The notes beneath the pieces were generated by a model, which saw nothing but the letters and a program-made list of their open reading frames with translations, ran no database searches and was not told the DNA's origin. Made by a program: the position numbers and the translations under genes. Of a stretch of 64,000 bases of DNA, positions 7,821 through 15,662 are shown piece by piece (position 1 is the first letter of the stretch; every line of letters begins with the position of its first letter). This DNA is from Streptomyces roseolilacinus (GTDB lineage Bacteria; Actinomycetota; Actinomycetes; Streptomycetales; Streptomycetaceae): assembly GCF_014649335.1 (NCBI RefSeq), contig NZ_BMSV01000009.1:124001-188000 (forward strand). The letters run 5' to 3'.

Positions 7821-8879
7821 ATGACAGTCACCCTGGCCGACGTGGCGGCACGCGCACGGGTGTCGCCGGCGACCGTCTCGCGGGTCCTCAACGGCAACTA
7901 CCCGGTGGCCGCGACCACCCGGGAGCGGGTGCTGCGCGCCGTCGACGAGCTGGACTACGTCCTGAACGGCCCCGCCAGCGCCCTCGCCGCCGCCACCTCC
8001 GACCTCGTCGGCATCCTCGTCAACGACATCGCCGACCCGTTCTTCGGGATCATGGCGGGCGCCGCGCAGAGCGCCATCGGCGACACCGGCACCGGCCGCG
8101 CGGGCGGCGAGAAGCTCGCCGTCGTCTGCAACACCGGCGGCTCCCCCGAGCGCGAACTGACGTACCTGACGCTCCTGCAGCGCCAGCGCGCGGCCGCCGT
8201 GGTCGTCACCGGCGGGGCGCTGGTCGACCCGGCGCACATCGCCGCGCTCACCGCCAAGCTGACGAAGCTCGGCGACGCCGGGACGCGCGTCGTCCTGTGC
8301 GGACGGCCGCCCATGCCGGGCGACGCCGTCGCGGCGACCCTCGCCTTCGACAACCGGGGCGGCGCGCGGAGCCTCACCGAGCACCTGCTGTCCCTCGGCC
8401 ACCGCCGCATCGGGTACGTCGCCGGCCCGGTCGAGCGGTCCACCACCCGCGACCGGCTGGACGGCCACCGCGACGCGATGACCGCCGCCGGGCTGGACGG
8501 GCCGGACGCGGACCGGCTCACCGTCCACGGCCGGTACACCCGCGCCTCCGGGTACGACGCCACCCGCGAACTCCTCGCCCGCGACCCCTCCCTCACCGCC
8601 GTCGTCGCCGCCAACGACACGGTCGCGCTCGGCGCCTGCGCGGCCCTGCGGGAGGCGGGGCTGCGCATCCCGGACGACGTGTCCGTGGCCGGCTTCGACG
8701 ACCTGCCCTTCTCGATCGACGCGGTGCCCTCCCTGACGACGGTGCGGCTCCCGCTGCACGAGGCGGGGGTACGGGCGGGCCGCCTCGCGATGGGCGCGGA
8801 CACCCCGCCGCCCGGGGGCGTGGCGACGATCCCGGGCGAACTGATGGTGCGCGCGTCGACGGCGCCGCCGCGCGGTTAG
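7821..8879 (+). CDS. LacI family transcriptional regulator
   Basis: A 352-residue repressor. Residues 3-50 are the LacI helix-turn-helix and hinge (TLADVAARARVSPATVSRVL, then ELDYVLN). The rest is a periplasmic-binding-protein-like effector domain with LVGILVNDIADPFFGIMAGA and the C-terminal SVAGFDDLPFS typical of the family. Start ATG follows GGAGGG. It is divergent from the sugar operon across a 193-base region with a LacI-type operator, so it is the probable repressor of that operon and of itself. The effector is presumably a substrate or intermediate of the pathway. Confidence 0.92.
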   Translation: MTVTLADVAARARVSPATVSRVLNGNYPVAATTRERVLRAVDELDYVLNGPASALAAATSDLVGILVNDIADPFFGIMAGAAQSAIGDTGTGRAGGEKLAVVCNTGGSPERELTYLTLLQRQRAAAVVVTGGALVDPAHIAALTAKLTKLGDAGTRVVLCGRPPMPGDAVAATLAFDNRGGARSLTEHLLSLGHRRIGYVAGPVERSTTRDRLDGHRDAMTAAGLDGPDADRLTVHGRYTRASGYDATRELLARDPSLTAVVAANDTVALGACAALREAGLRIPDDVSVAGFDDLPFSIDAVPSLTTVRLPLHEAGVRAGRLAMGADTPPPGGVATIPGELMVRASTAPPRG

Positions 8880-8885
8880 GGACGG

Positions 8886-9000
8886 CTCGCGGGGCGTTTC
8901 GCTGGGGCCTTGCGGGTGTCTTGCGGGGCGTTTCGCCGGGGCCTTGCGAGGTGCCTTGCGGGGCGTTTCGCCGGGGGCCTGCGGGGGGGCCTTGCGGGGT
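8886..9000. repeat. Imperfect tandem repeat, about 35-base unit
   Basis: A unit beginning CTTGCGGGGCGTTTCGCCGG starts at 8886, 8920, 8955 and, partially, 8991. Spacing is 34-36 bases and the copies differ by a few bases. It directly follows the lacI-type stop codon at 8877-8879, before the convergent ATP-binding protein gene. The rest of the gap to 9088 shows no gene. Confidence 0.75.
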
Positions 9001-9088
9001 GCCGCCCTGCCGGGCGCCGTCCTCCCCGGCGCCGCCTTGCCGTACGCGTACGTCCCGCGGCCGCCGTACGGCACGCCCCACCCGGCCG

Positions 9089-9520
9089 TCACGGACAGTC
9101 GACCTCGGCCCACACCGTCTTGCCCGGCCCCCTCCGGGGCGCCACGCCCCAGCGGGACCCCACCGCCTCCACCAGCAGCAACCCGCGCCCGCCCTCGCCC
9201 TCGGGCGGCGCGGCGACACGTTCGGGGCGACCCGGATGCGCGTCGGACACCTCGACCCGCACGGTGCCCGCCCCCCGGTCCCGTACGAGCCGCAGCTCGA
9301 ACTTCCGGCCGGGCACGTGCCCGTGCAGCACGGCGTTGGCGGTCAGTTCGGCGACGACCAGTTCCACGGCCTGCCCCTGCGGGCTGTCGTACGGGACGCC
9401 CCACACGTGCAGCCGGTGCCCGGCGAGCATCCGGGCGAGCCGCGCGCCTTGACGGGTGGCGGAGAACCGCTGGGCGAAAACACGTACGGTGAGGGCGTCT
9501 TGGTCCCGAGCTGTGCGCAT
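9089..9520 (-). CDS. ATP-binding protein, RsbW/SpoIIAB-like (HATPase_c_2)
   Basis: A 143-residue stand-alone GHKL ATPase domain. The N box is ELTANAVLHG (about residues 58-67), the G1 box is VSDAHPGRPE and the G2 box is GGRGLLLVEAVGSRW. Such single-domain proteins in streptomycetes are anti-sigma-factor-like kinases, or partners of XRE/DUF397 regulatory pairs. The start codon lies about 150 bases from the divergent XRE gene, with a perfect palindrome between them. The Shine-Dalgarno sequence is weak. Partner and target are unknown. Confidence 0.85.
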   Translation of the reverse strand: MRTARDQDALTVRVFAQRFSATRQGARLARMLAGHRLHVWGVPYDSPQGQAVELVVAELTANAVLHGHVPGRKFELRLVRDRGAGTVRVEVSDAHPGRPERVAAPPEGEGGRGLLLVEAVGSRWGVAPRRGPGKTVWAEVDCP

Positions 9521-9567
9521 GCGGCCCAGCGTCGGGGCGGATCATACCCGGCACCAGGGGCTTCACC

Positions 9568-9587
9568 GGTACAGAACGATCTGTACC
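9568..9587. promoter_or_regulatory. Perfect 8-base inverted repeat, probable operator
   Basis: GGTACAGA (9568-9575), centre ACGA, TCTGTACC (9580-9587). It lies 48 bases upstream of the ATP-binding protein start and 82 bases upstream of the XRE gene, between the divergent genes. The XRE protein is the natural candidate to bind it. Confidence 0.6.
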
Positions 9588-9669
9588 AGTTCACCGACTG
9601 GACCGGAAGAGTCACGCACCGTGAAGATTTCTCCGTTGGGCGAGCACGAACCACCGGAGGCGGGCGGCG

Positions 9670-10524
9670 ATGGGACGGGACGACGGCGAGGGATGTGACG
9701 TCACGGGCGCGGGACTCGAACTGTCGGAGGGGCTGCAGGTGTTCGGCGCCGTGCTGAAGTCCTTCAGGCAGGCTGCTCGCCTGACCCAGGAGAGCTTCGC
9801 GCCGAAGGTACGGTACTCGGCCCACTACATCGCCAAGATCGAGCAGGGCAAGCGGTTCCCTCCGTGCGACTTGCCCGAACGGGTGGAACCGGTACTGGGT
9901 GAGACGGCGGCGAGTGTTCTGAAGGCTGCGGCGAAGAAGTTGAGCCGGAGGTCGGGGTTGGCGTCGTGGTTCCAGCACTGGGTCGAGATCGAAGAAGAGG
10001 CGCTGACCCTGTACGCCTACGAATGCCGCGTGGTGCCAGGGCTGTTGCAGGCGGAACCGTACGCGCGGAAGGTGCTGGAGAGCCACTTGCCCCCCGTGAC
10101 CGACGAGCAGGTGGAGGCCAGACTGGCCGCGAGGCTGGATCGACAGCGGCTGCTCAGTGAACGGCAGAACACCTCGTTCGGATTCATCATCGAGCAGGCC
10201 GTCATCGAGAGGGGCTTTGGCGGGCCGGACGTCACCCGCCACCTCGTCGACCACCTGCTGACCTGCGCGCGGTCACGCAACGTCGAACTGCTGGTCATGC
10301 CGACTCGTGGAGTCGAGCACGCAGGGGTCTACGGACCCATGTACCTGGCGGAGACACGGGCTCACGAGTGGGTCGGGTACGTGGAAAACCAGGAAACCAG
10401 CCTCCTCATCACCGACCGGAATCAGGTCAGTGGGATGCTCCAGCGCTATGGCAGGATGCGTTCGCAGGCTCTCGATCCAGAAGCCTCGATGAGCCTGCTT
10501 GAACACATGCGAGGAGCCCCATGA
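9670..10524 (+). CDS. XRE family regulator with DUF5753 C-terminal domain
   Basis: A 284-residue regulator of a type hugely expanded in Streptomyces. Residues about 27-64 form the XRE helix-turn-helix (LKSFRQAARLTQESF, then YIAKIEQGKRFP). Residues about 105-275 match the DUF5753 ligand-like domain (VPGLLQAEPYAR, LLVMPTRGVEHAGVYGPMYL). GGAGG lies 9 bases before the ATG. The stop overlaps the next start (ATGA), so it is translated together with a DUF397 protein. XRE/DUF397 pairs such as the whiJ-type loci act in developmental control, and some authors treat them as toxin-antitoxin-like. Target genes are not evident. Confidence 0.9.
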   Translation: MGRDDGEGCDVTGAGLELSEGLQVFGAVLKSFRQAARLTQESFAPKVRYSAHYIAKIEQGKRFPPCDLPERVEPVLGETAASVLKAAAKKLSRRSGLASWFQHWVEIEEEALTLYAYECRVVPGLLQAEPYARKVLESHLPPVTDEQVEARLAARLDRQRLLSERQNTSFGFIIEQAVIERGFGGPDVTRHLVDHLLTCARSRNVELLVMPTRGVEHAGVYGPMYLAETRAHEWVGYVENQETSLLITDRNQVSGMLQRYGRMRSQALDPEASMSLLEHMRGAP

Positions 10525-10715
10525 GCATCCGAGACCCGCACTGGTTCAAAAGCAGCCACAGCGACCCCGGCGGCGGCAACTGCGTCGAGGTCGCCCGTGT
10601 GCCCGGCGCCGTCCACGTCCGCGACTCCAAGGACACCCGCATCACCCCCCTCACCCTCTCCCCCACCGCCTGGACCGCCTTCCTCGCCTCCGAGGCGATG
10701 AACCCGCAGGAGTGA
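10521..10715 (+). CDS. DUF397 domain protein, copy 1
   Basis: A 64-residue DUF397 protein (HWFKSSHSDPGGGNCVEVA, then VHVRDSKD). DUF397 proteins are small partners encoded just after XRE/DUF5753 regulators. The ATG overlaps the upstream TGA by four bases (ATGA), which indicates translational coupling. Its second half is identical at the DNA level to copy 2 downstream. Confidence 0.9.
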   Translation: MSIRDPHWFKSSHSDPGGGNCVEVARVPGAVHVRDSKDTRITPLTLSPTAWTAFLASEAMNPQE

Positions 10716-10729
10716 TCGCGAGGAGCGCC

Positions 10730-10924
10730 GTGAGCACCCCAGACCCGCACTGGTTCAAGAGCAGCTACAGCGGCGGCGGAGGCGACAGTTGCGTCGAGGT
10801 CGCGCACGCTCCCGGCGCCGTCCACGTCCGCGACTCCAAGGACACCCGCATCACCCCCCTCACCCTCTCCCCCACCGCCTGGACCGCCTTCCTCACCCAC
10901 GCGGTTGGCCCCCGCACCCGCTAG
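10730..10924 (+). CDS. DUF397 domain protein, copy 2
   Basis: A second 64-residue DUF397 protein, starting with GTG at 10730 behind AGGAG. From VHVRDSKDTRITPL to TAWTAFL the two copies are identical in DNA over about 75 bases, while the N-terminal halves differ (HSDPGGGN against YSGGGGDS). This points to a recent tandem duplication or gene conversion, with divergence allowed only in the first half. Confidence 0.88.
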   Translation: MSTPDPHWFKSSYSGGGGDSCVEVAHAPGAVHVRDSKDTRITPLTLSPTAWTAFLTHAVGPRTR

Positions 10925-10961
10925 GGCCAGGATCGGCTCCGGCTGGACCGTCTTCCGCACC

Positions 10962-11096
10962 TCACCAACGCCGGGAAAGTCGCCGCCGGTGGACCTCCGC
11001 GAGTAGGCATACCCATTCCTCGACGTCGGCCTCGGTCCTCCGCCGGACCCGGTCGTCCGGCCCCTTCACCGCATCCCTGAACTCCTTGATGGTCAC
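10962..11096 (-). CDS. Possible small hypothetical protein
   Basis: A GTG-started frame of 44 codons, rich in charged residues (VTIKEFRDAVKGPDDRV...). It has high G/C in third positions but no clear Shine-Dalgarno sequence and no family I recognise. It could be a genuine small protein, the tail of a decayed gene or chance. It sits convergent to the DUF397 genes. Confidence 0.25.
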   Translation of the reverse strand: MTIKEFRDAVKGPDDRVRRRTEADVEEWVCLLAEVHRRRLSRRW

Positions 11097-11672
11097 TCCG
11101 GCATGGAAGCGCGGCCCGGACCGCCGGGCCGCGACGGCCCGATGGCACCACACGGACGGCGCCGGCTGCCGTCAATGCGCGGATACACCCAGCCCTCCCC
11201 GGAGGACCGCCCTGTCACACCAGTCGCCGATGCCGCCCCGACACTCCGGCTCCGAGAGACCACACGGCACGGCGGGCGGGTGTCGGTGCGGCGTGGATTC
11301 AGCGGCGACCTACGGCGCGTACGGGTACCTCGTCGAGGCAACAGTCCGTCTGGGCGGCTTCGGGGAGAGGATCCTCCCCGACTTCACCGCATCACCCAAA
11401 AGCGGAGCATTTCGCTCCAAAGATGATTATGAGACACAACAGCCGCTTCGCCCGGGGCGCCAGCCGTGCCGCAAGACCACCCATTCCCCACGGCTCACAA
11501 GGCACCCACCTCAACGGGAGCCCGAATCACACCAGTTCGGGGGTATATAACATGAGGGCACTTTCAAGCCTCGTTGAATTTTTCACATTTGAGAGAGGGC
11601 TCTCCTCCCGGACACCATTTCGCCCGGCACATACAGGTGAAAATACAAAGCCAAGTGAAACCGGGAGGGAAA
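11097..11672. other. Gene-free stretch with a hairpin and an AT-rich leader
   Basis: No reading frame here has coding character. A perfect hairpin, TCGGGGAG (11360-11367) with CTCCCCGA (11374-11381), resembles a terminator. From about 11530 base composition drops sharply in G+C, with TATATAAC at 11544-11551 as a plausible -10 region and AT-rich sequence up to the next gene. This makes an untranslated leader of about 110 bases likely for the exported protein. Confidence 0.5.
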
Positions 11673-12071
11673 ATGCGACTCAAGCAGGCGATGGTCGCCG
11701 TGACGGCGAGTGCCGGTCTGGTCTTCTGTACGGGCGGGATGGCCGCGGCCGAGAAATCCGTCAGCACGAAGCTGTCGAACGGCGTTCTCACGGTCATCGC
11801 AGAGGACGGATGCGTCCTGGGAGGAAACTGCAAGCTTTTCTTCCCCGCCACGCAGTACAAGAAGACAAGCGGCAGCAAGGTCTCCATCCAGCTCGCCCTG
11901 GACACGGGGAACTCCCTGCACAAGACCGAGGCCATGACCATTTCGTCCGGACAGACGAAGAGCAAGAGCTGGGGCGGCATGCCGAAGTCCAAGGCGAAGG
12001 ACTGCAGCGTGGCAGGGTACATGGTAGCGACCACAGGCAAGTACTGGACACCGAACCTCAAGGTCTGTTGA
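11673..12071 (+). CDS. Small exported protein, unknown function
   Basis: A 132-residue protein with a Sec signal peptide (MRLKQAMVAV... ending AMAAA before EKS, cleavage after about residue 26). The mature part is about 106 residues, rich in Lys, Ser and Gly, with four Cys (DGCVLGGNCK, KDCSVAGY and a C-terminal KVC), which could form two disulfides. The start has a strong GGGAGG. Codon use is less GC-biased than its neighbours (several AAG/AAA and TTT codons), and the leader is AT-rich; both suggest acquisition. No family recognised. Confidence 0.8.
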   Translation: MRLKQAMVAVTASAGLVFCTGGMAAAEKSVSTKLSNGVLTVIAEDGCVLGGNCKLFFPATQYKKTSGSKVSIQLALDTGNSLHKTEAMTISSGQTKSKSWGGMPKSKAKDCSVAGYMVATTGKYWTPNLKVC

Positions 12072-12137
12072 TCCGACTCTCCTGGTGTCGGGGCGCGGAA
12101 TCCGCCGCGCCCCGACCCGCAGCCACCGAGGTTTTCC

Positions 12138-13445
12138 GTGATTGAAGCATCCATGGGAGCGGTCCCCCGGCTCCTCCTGTTCTTCTGTGTCGGCGCGATG
12201 GCAGTCAGCGCCGTTACCTTCCTTGCGGCCAGGCTCCTCAAGAAGCCGCCGCTGCTCCCCGTCCTGCTGGCGGTGGCGGTCACGGGGATCCTGTCGGTGA
12301 CCCTCCTGCCGAGCGGATCCGGCGCCGAAGTCGCCCAGTGCGACGTGGGGACACCCCGAAACGTCCTCACCTCGTCCAGCGCGCTCTTGAATGTCGCACT
12401 CTTCGTCCCCGCGCCCTTCCTGGCCGTCCTGATCTGGCGTCGTCCGGTAACCACCGCAGCCGTGTTCGCAGTCCTCACGGGTGGCATCGAGTTCTTGCAG
12501 ACGGTGATCCCGGCAGGACGCTCCTGCAGCATCACGGACATGGTCGCCAATTCGATCGGCGCCCTTTCGGGCATCGGCCTCGGTGTCGTGTGGTCCAGGG
12601 GCAGGCGGCAGCATTTCAGAAAGCCACTGCGGGACCTGCTGAGCGGAGTCGCGGTCATCACCGCGGGGGCGACGTTGCTGGCCGTCGGGTTCAACGGACG
12701 GGTGCGGGCCGTGGACGTTGTCACCATGGACGAGCGGCGTCAGGAGTACGCCGACAGCCTCGACGGGGCCGACCAGTGGATCGGCGAGGCCGCGGAAGGT
12801 CTGTTCGGCCCGGGGACCGTCGTCAGGCAAAGCTCCGTGGAGAAGGACGGACCGCACTCCGTGATCACTGCGACGACGGATCGGGGCAACGTATCGGGGT
12901 CTTGGCCCGACCGCACGTTGCGATGGGGGTGGACGGCGCGGAGCAAGGGCGACCCCGGGGCACTCGATCAGGAACAGGCCCGGAGGGTCGCGCACACGTA
13001 CGCGGTGAAGTGGCTTCCGGGATTCACCGAAGGAAGCAGGGTGAAGGTCAGAGAGCTCGGGGACGGGACCGACACGACCGCCCCGTACCAGGTCAGCTAT
13101 CGCCGTTACAGTGCCGGGGTGATGATGCCCATGCGCCTTGACCTGACGGTCACCAAGGCGGGTCGCATCATGGGATTCACGTCCAGCGACGAGAAGGATC
13201 CCGCCTTGCCCGAGGTCACCGTGTCGGCGGAGTCCGCCAAGCGGATCGCGACCCGGGAAACGGGGAAGAAGGCCGCTACCGCACTGCTGCTCGCCCAGAA
13301 GGTTCGCGGTCAGTGGCGCCCCGTATGGCTCATCGGCCTGGACGATGAGGACATCAACCTGGACGCCGTCACGGGGAAGGAAGTGCGTCCCGACCCGGTG
13401 AAGACACCTGAGATGAAAGTGCCGTTGGTCGAAGACGGTCCGTGA
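12138..13445 (+). CDS. VanZ-like membrane protein with C-terminal extracytoplasmic domain
   Basis: A 435-residue protein. About residues 1-185 contain five or six hydrophobic segments with the VanZ-like pattern (TLLPSG near the first loop, NVALFVPAPFLAVL, GGIEFLQTVIPAGRSCSITDMVANSIGALSGIGLG). After the last segment (residues 177-195) come about 240 soluble residues ending in a beta-rich region (VWLIGLDDEDINLDAVTGKEV) that recalls PepSY-type folds. VanZ proteins are linked to glycopeptide tolerance; this family is widespread and not itself a resistance marker. The start is a GTG with GAGG eight bases upstream. Confidence 0.8.
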   Translation: MIEASMGAVPRLLLFFCVGAMAVSAVTFLAARLLKKPPLLPVLLAVAVTGILSVTLLPSGSGAEVAQCDVGTPRNVLTSSSALLNVALFVPAPFLAVLIWRRPVTTAAVFAVLTGGIEFLQTVIPAGRSCSITDMVANSIGALSGIGLGVVWSRGRRQHFRKPLRDLLSGVAVITAGATLLAVGFNGRVRAVDVVTMDERRQEYADSLDGADQWIGEAAEGLFGPGTVVRQSSVEKDGPHSVITATTDRGNVSGSWPDRTLRWGWTARSKGDPGALDQEQARRVAHTYAVKWLPGFTEGSRVKVRELGDGTDTTAPYQVSYRRYSAGVMMPMRLDLTVTKAGRIMGFTSSDEKDPALPEVTVSAESAKRIATRETGKKAATALLLAQKVRGQWRPVWLIGLDDEDINLDAVTGKEVRPDPVKTPEMKVPLVEDGP

Positions 13446-13684
13446 CGTGCGCCTTGCGCCGGAGGGGCGGTACGGGATCCACCCCGGTCCGCCCCCGTGA
13501 GACCGCCGTGCTCACGGAACCCGCCGCAGCAACGGTCCCCGAACGGCTCCCGTACCACTGCCCCGCCGGCAACGTGACCACGGTCGGGACGACCGCCGGG
13601 GCGCGGTCGGTGCTGCGTGCGTCACATCCGTCCGGATCGTTCGAACCGGCCCCGGACGCGGGGGCCCCGGGTTAGCGTGCGTGT

Positions 13685-14635
13685 GTGATCACGAGTGTGG
13701 AACCGCCGGAGGCGACGCGCGCCTGGGTGGAGGGGCGGCTCGGCAGCGGGGAAAGAGTCGTCGGGGCCACGGCGCTGCGGGGCGGGTGGACGTCGGAGAT
13801 GCGGCGGCTGGAGGTGGAGGGGCCGGGAGGGCGGCGGTCGCTGGTGCTGCGGTCGTTCGTCAGGCCCTTCTTCGTACGGCACGCCCACGGGCTGCTGAGC
13901 CGTGAGGCCGACGTCCTGCGGCTCCTCGCCCCCACGGACGTGCCCGCCGCCGAGCTGGTCGCCGTGGACGCGACCGCCGAGCACTGCGACCATCCCTCCC
14001 TGCTGATGTCCCTGCTCCCCGGGACCGTCCGCGTGGACGACGCGGGGGCCGGGCCGCGTGCCGGGCTGCTGGCCCGCCGGCTGGTGGCGATCCACCGGCT
14101 GGCGGTGCCGGAGGGCGCACGCCCCCGGACGTACCAGCCCTGGGTGTCGCCCGAGCGGGTGAGCGTGCCCGCCGGGACCGGGCGACCCGAACTGTGGCGC
14201 CGGGCCGTGGACGTCATCCGGCGGGAGGCGCCCGCCTACCAGGGGTGCTTCCTGCACCGGGACTTCCACCCCGGCAACGTCCTGTTCACCGGCGACGGGC
14301 ACGGGACGCGGATCAGCGGGGTGGTCGACTGGGTGGAGACCTCCTGGGGGCCCGCGGACCTGGACGTGGCCCATTGCTCGACCGCCCTGGCACTGCTGCA
14401 CGGGGTGCAGGCGGGTCTGGGCTTCGCCGACCTGTACGTGGCGGCGGGGGGCGCCCTGTCGGAGGACCCGGGCGCCCACCTGTACTGGCGGCTGCTCGAC
14501 GCGCTGGGGTTCGCGCCCGACGCCGAGAAGGTCGCCGCCCCCTGGCGCGGGCTCGGACGTACCGACCTCACCCCCGACGTGCTGACCGGGAGGCTCGAAA
14601 GCTACCTCCGGGCCCTCTTCGACCGCTACGGCTGA
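13685..14635 (+). CDS. APH family phosphotransferase
   Basis: A 316-residue protein of the aminoglycoside/choline kinase-like family. The catalytic loop is CFLHRDFHPGNVLF (HxDxxxxN) and the metal-binding Asp is in SGVVDWVETSWGPADLDVAH. The N-terminal lobe is degenerate but keeps VLRSFV. Substrates in this superfamily range from aminoglycosides to choline and sugars, and no resistance role should be inferred. The GTG at 13685 has no Shine-Dalgarno sequence and follows TAGCGT closely, so the transcript may be leaderless. The 239 bases upstream show no gene. Confidence 0.85.
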   Translation: MITSVEPPEATRAWVEGRLGSGERVVGATALRGGWTSEMRRLEVEGPGGRRSLVLRSFVRPFFVRHAHGLLSREADVLRLLAPTDVPAAELVAVDATAEHCDHPSLLMSLLPGTVRVDDAGAGPRAGLLARRLVAIHRLAVPEGARPRTYQPWVSPERVSVPAGTGRPELWRRAVDVIRREAPAYQGCFLHRDFHPGNVLFTGDGHGTRISGVVDWVETSWGPADLDVAHCSTALALLHGVQAGLGFADLYVAAGGALSEDPGAHLYWRLLDALGFAPDAEKVAAPWRGLGRTDLTPDVLTGRLESYLRALFDRYG

Positions 14636-14729
14636 GGAGGGGGGCGGAAGGGCACGGGCGAGAGCGGATGTGCCGCGGGGCGCCGGTCACGCCCGGTCGG
14701 CGCCCCCGGCGGCCGTCGGCCGTGGCGCG

Positions 14730-15629
14730 TCACGTCCGTGGACCGAGCTCCGCCTCCAGCGCCTGCTCCAGCCAGAGGTAGTCCTCCTCGGGGACCGGGC
14801 GGGGCCGGTTCCCGCGGACGAGGGACAGCAGCCGGCGGAAGCGCTGGGCGTCCGCCGTGAACCCCGCCCGCAGGGCCGCCAGGACCTCGGCCCTGTCGGC
14901 GTCGTGGAACAGCCGGGACAGTACGGCCGCGGCCTGTGGTCCCGCGGGGTCCACGCCGCGCTCCCGGGCCTCGGCGACGACCTGCACGACGTGCCGGGTG
15001 AACCAGATGGAGCTGCCGGGGCGGCCGGGGGCGTTCAGTTCGAGCATGCGGCGCATCCGGGCGCGGTGGTCCGGGTCCTGGATGAGCTCGGCGAGTTCGA
15101 GCCACGCCTCCACCTGTTCGGCGGACGGGTGGTCGGGCAGCTCCAGGGGGGAGCGGCGCAGGCGTTCCTCCAGGGCGTCGGCGCCCCGGAGTCCGTCGGA
15201 CACCTCCTTCATGAAGTCCTCGATGATCGTTCGGCGCTCTTCGACCGAGAGCCGTGCCAGTCTGTTCACCAATACCGTCTCCTCGGTGGTGGATCCGCGA
15301 TGTGCGATCGCGGACAGAACCGCCCGGTTCACCCTGAGCACCCGCATCTGCGCGTCCACCGCGGCGACGTGCCGGGCGGCGACCTCGGCCACCGTCGTCT
15401 CGTCGTGCAGAACCAGGCGCACCTCCTCCATGCCCAGCCCGAGTTGCCGCAGGCTGTGGACGAGGCCGAGCCGTACGACGGCGTCGGGCCCGTACAGGCG
15501 GTAGCCGCCCGCCGACCGGCGGGCCGGGGTGATGACGCCGGCGTCCGACCAGCGGCGGATGCTGCGGACGCTCAGGCGCGTCCGGTCGGCGAGCTGCCCG
15601 ATGGTGAGCAGGGGTTCTTCGTCGTTCAC
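14730..15629 (-). CDS. MerR family transcriptional regulator
   Basis: A 299-residue regulator. Residues 8-75 are the MerR winged helix (LTIGQLADRTRLSVRSIRRW, then AGGYRLYGPDAVVRLGLVHSL), followed by a coiled-coil dimer helix and a long C-terminal region (about 180 residues) of mostly helical sequence that recalls the TipAL/TetR-like ligand domains fused to some MerR proteins. The promoter has the MerR architecture with a dyad in a 19-base spacer, and the -10 lies so near the GTG that the message is probably leaderless. It is therefore probably autoregulated. The inducer is unknown. Confidence 0.88.
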   Translation of the reverse strand: MNDEEPLLTIGQLADRTRLSVRSIRRWSDAGVITPARRSAGGYRLYGPDAVVRLGLVHSLRQLGLGMEEVRLVLHDETTVAEVAARHVAAVDAQMRVLRVNRAVLSAIAHRGSTTEETVLVNRLARLSVEERRTIIEDFMKEVSDGLRGADALEERLRRSPLELPDHPSAEQVEAWLELAELIQDPDHRARMRRMLELNAPGRPGSSIWFTRHVVQVVAEARERGVDPAGPQAAAVLSRLFHDADRAEVLAALRAGFTADAQRFRRLLSLVRGNRPRPVPEEDYLWLEQALEAELGPRT

Positions 15630-15646
15630 CCGGCAACTGTGGACCT

Positions 15647-15661
15647 TCTCCCCGGGGGAGA
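15647..15661 (-). promoter_or_regulatory. MerR-type operator within a 19-base promoter spacer
   Basis: TCTCCCC, one base, GGGGAGA form a perfect dyad. Read on the minus strand, TTGAGT precedes it and CACAGT follows after a 19-base spacer, the over-long spacing that MerR proteins correct by twisting DNA. CACAGT is five bases before the GTG start of the MerR gene. Confidence 0.7.
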
Positions 15662-15662
15662 C

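Noticed and set aside
8886..9000. Tandem repeats as a CRISPR array
   Set aside because: The copies are contiguous with no unique spacers, the unit is not palindromic in the usual way, and no cas gene is present.
13442..13675. Open frame of 77 codons between the VanZ-type and phosphotransferase genes
   Set aside because: It overlaps the VanZ stop, lacks a ribosome site and shows no recognisable domain or codon bias.
13685..14635. The phosphotransferase and VanZ-type genes as antibiotic resistance determinants
   Set aside because: Both belong to broad families with mostly other roles. No vanHAX genes or aminoglycoside-specific signatures are present.
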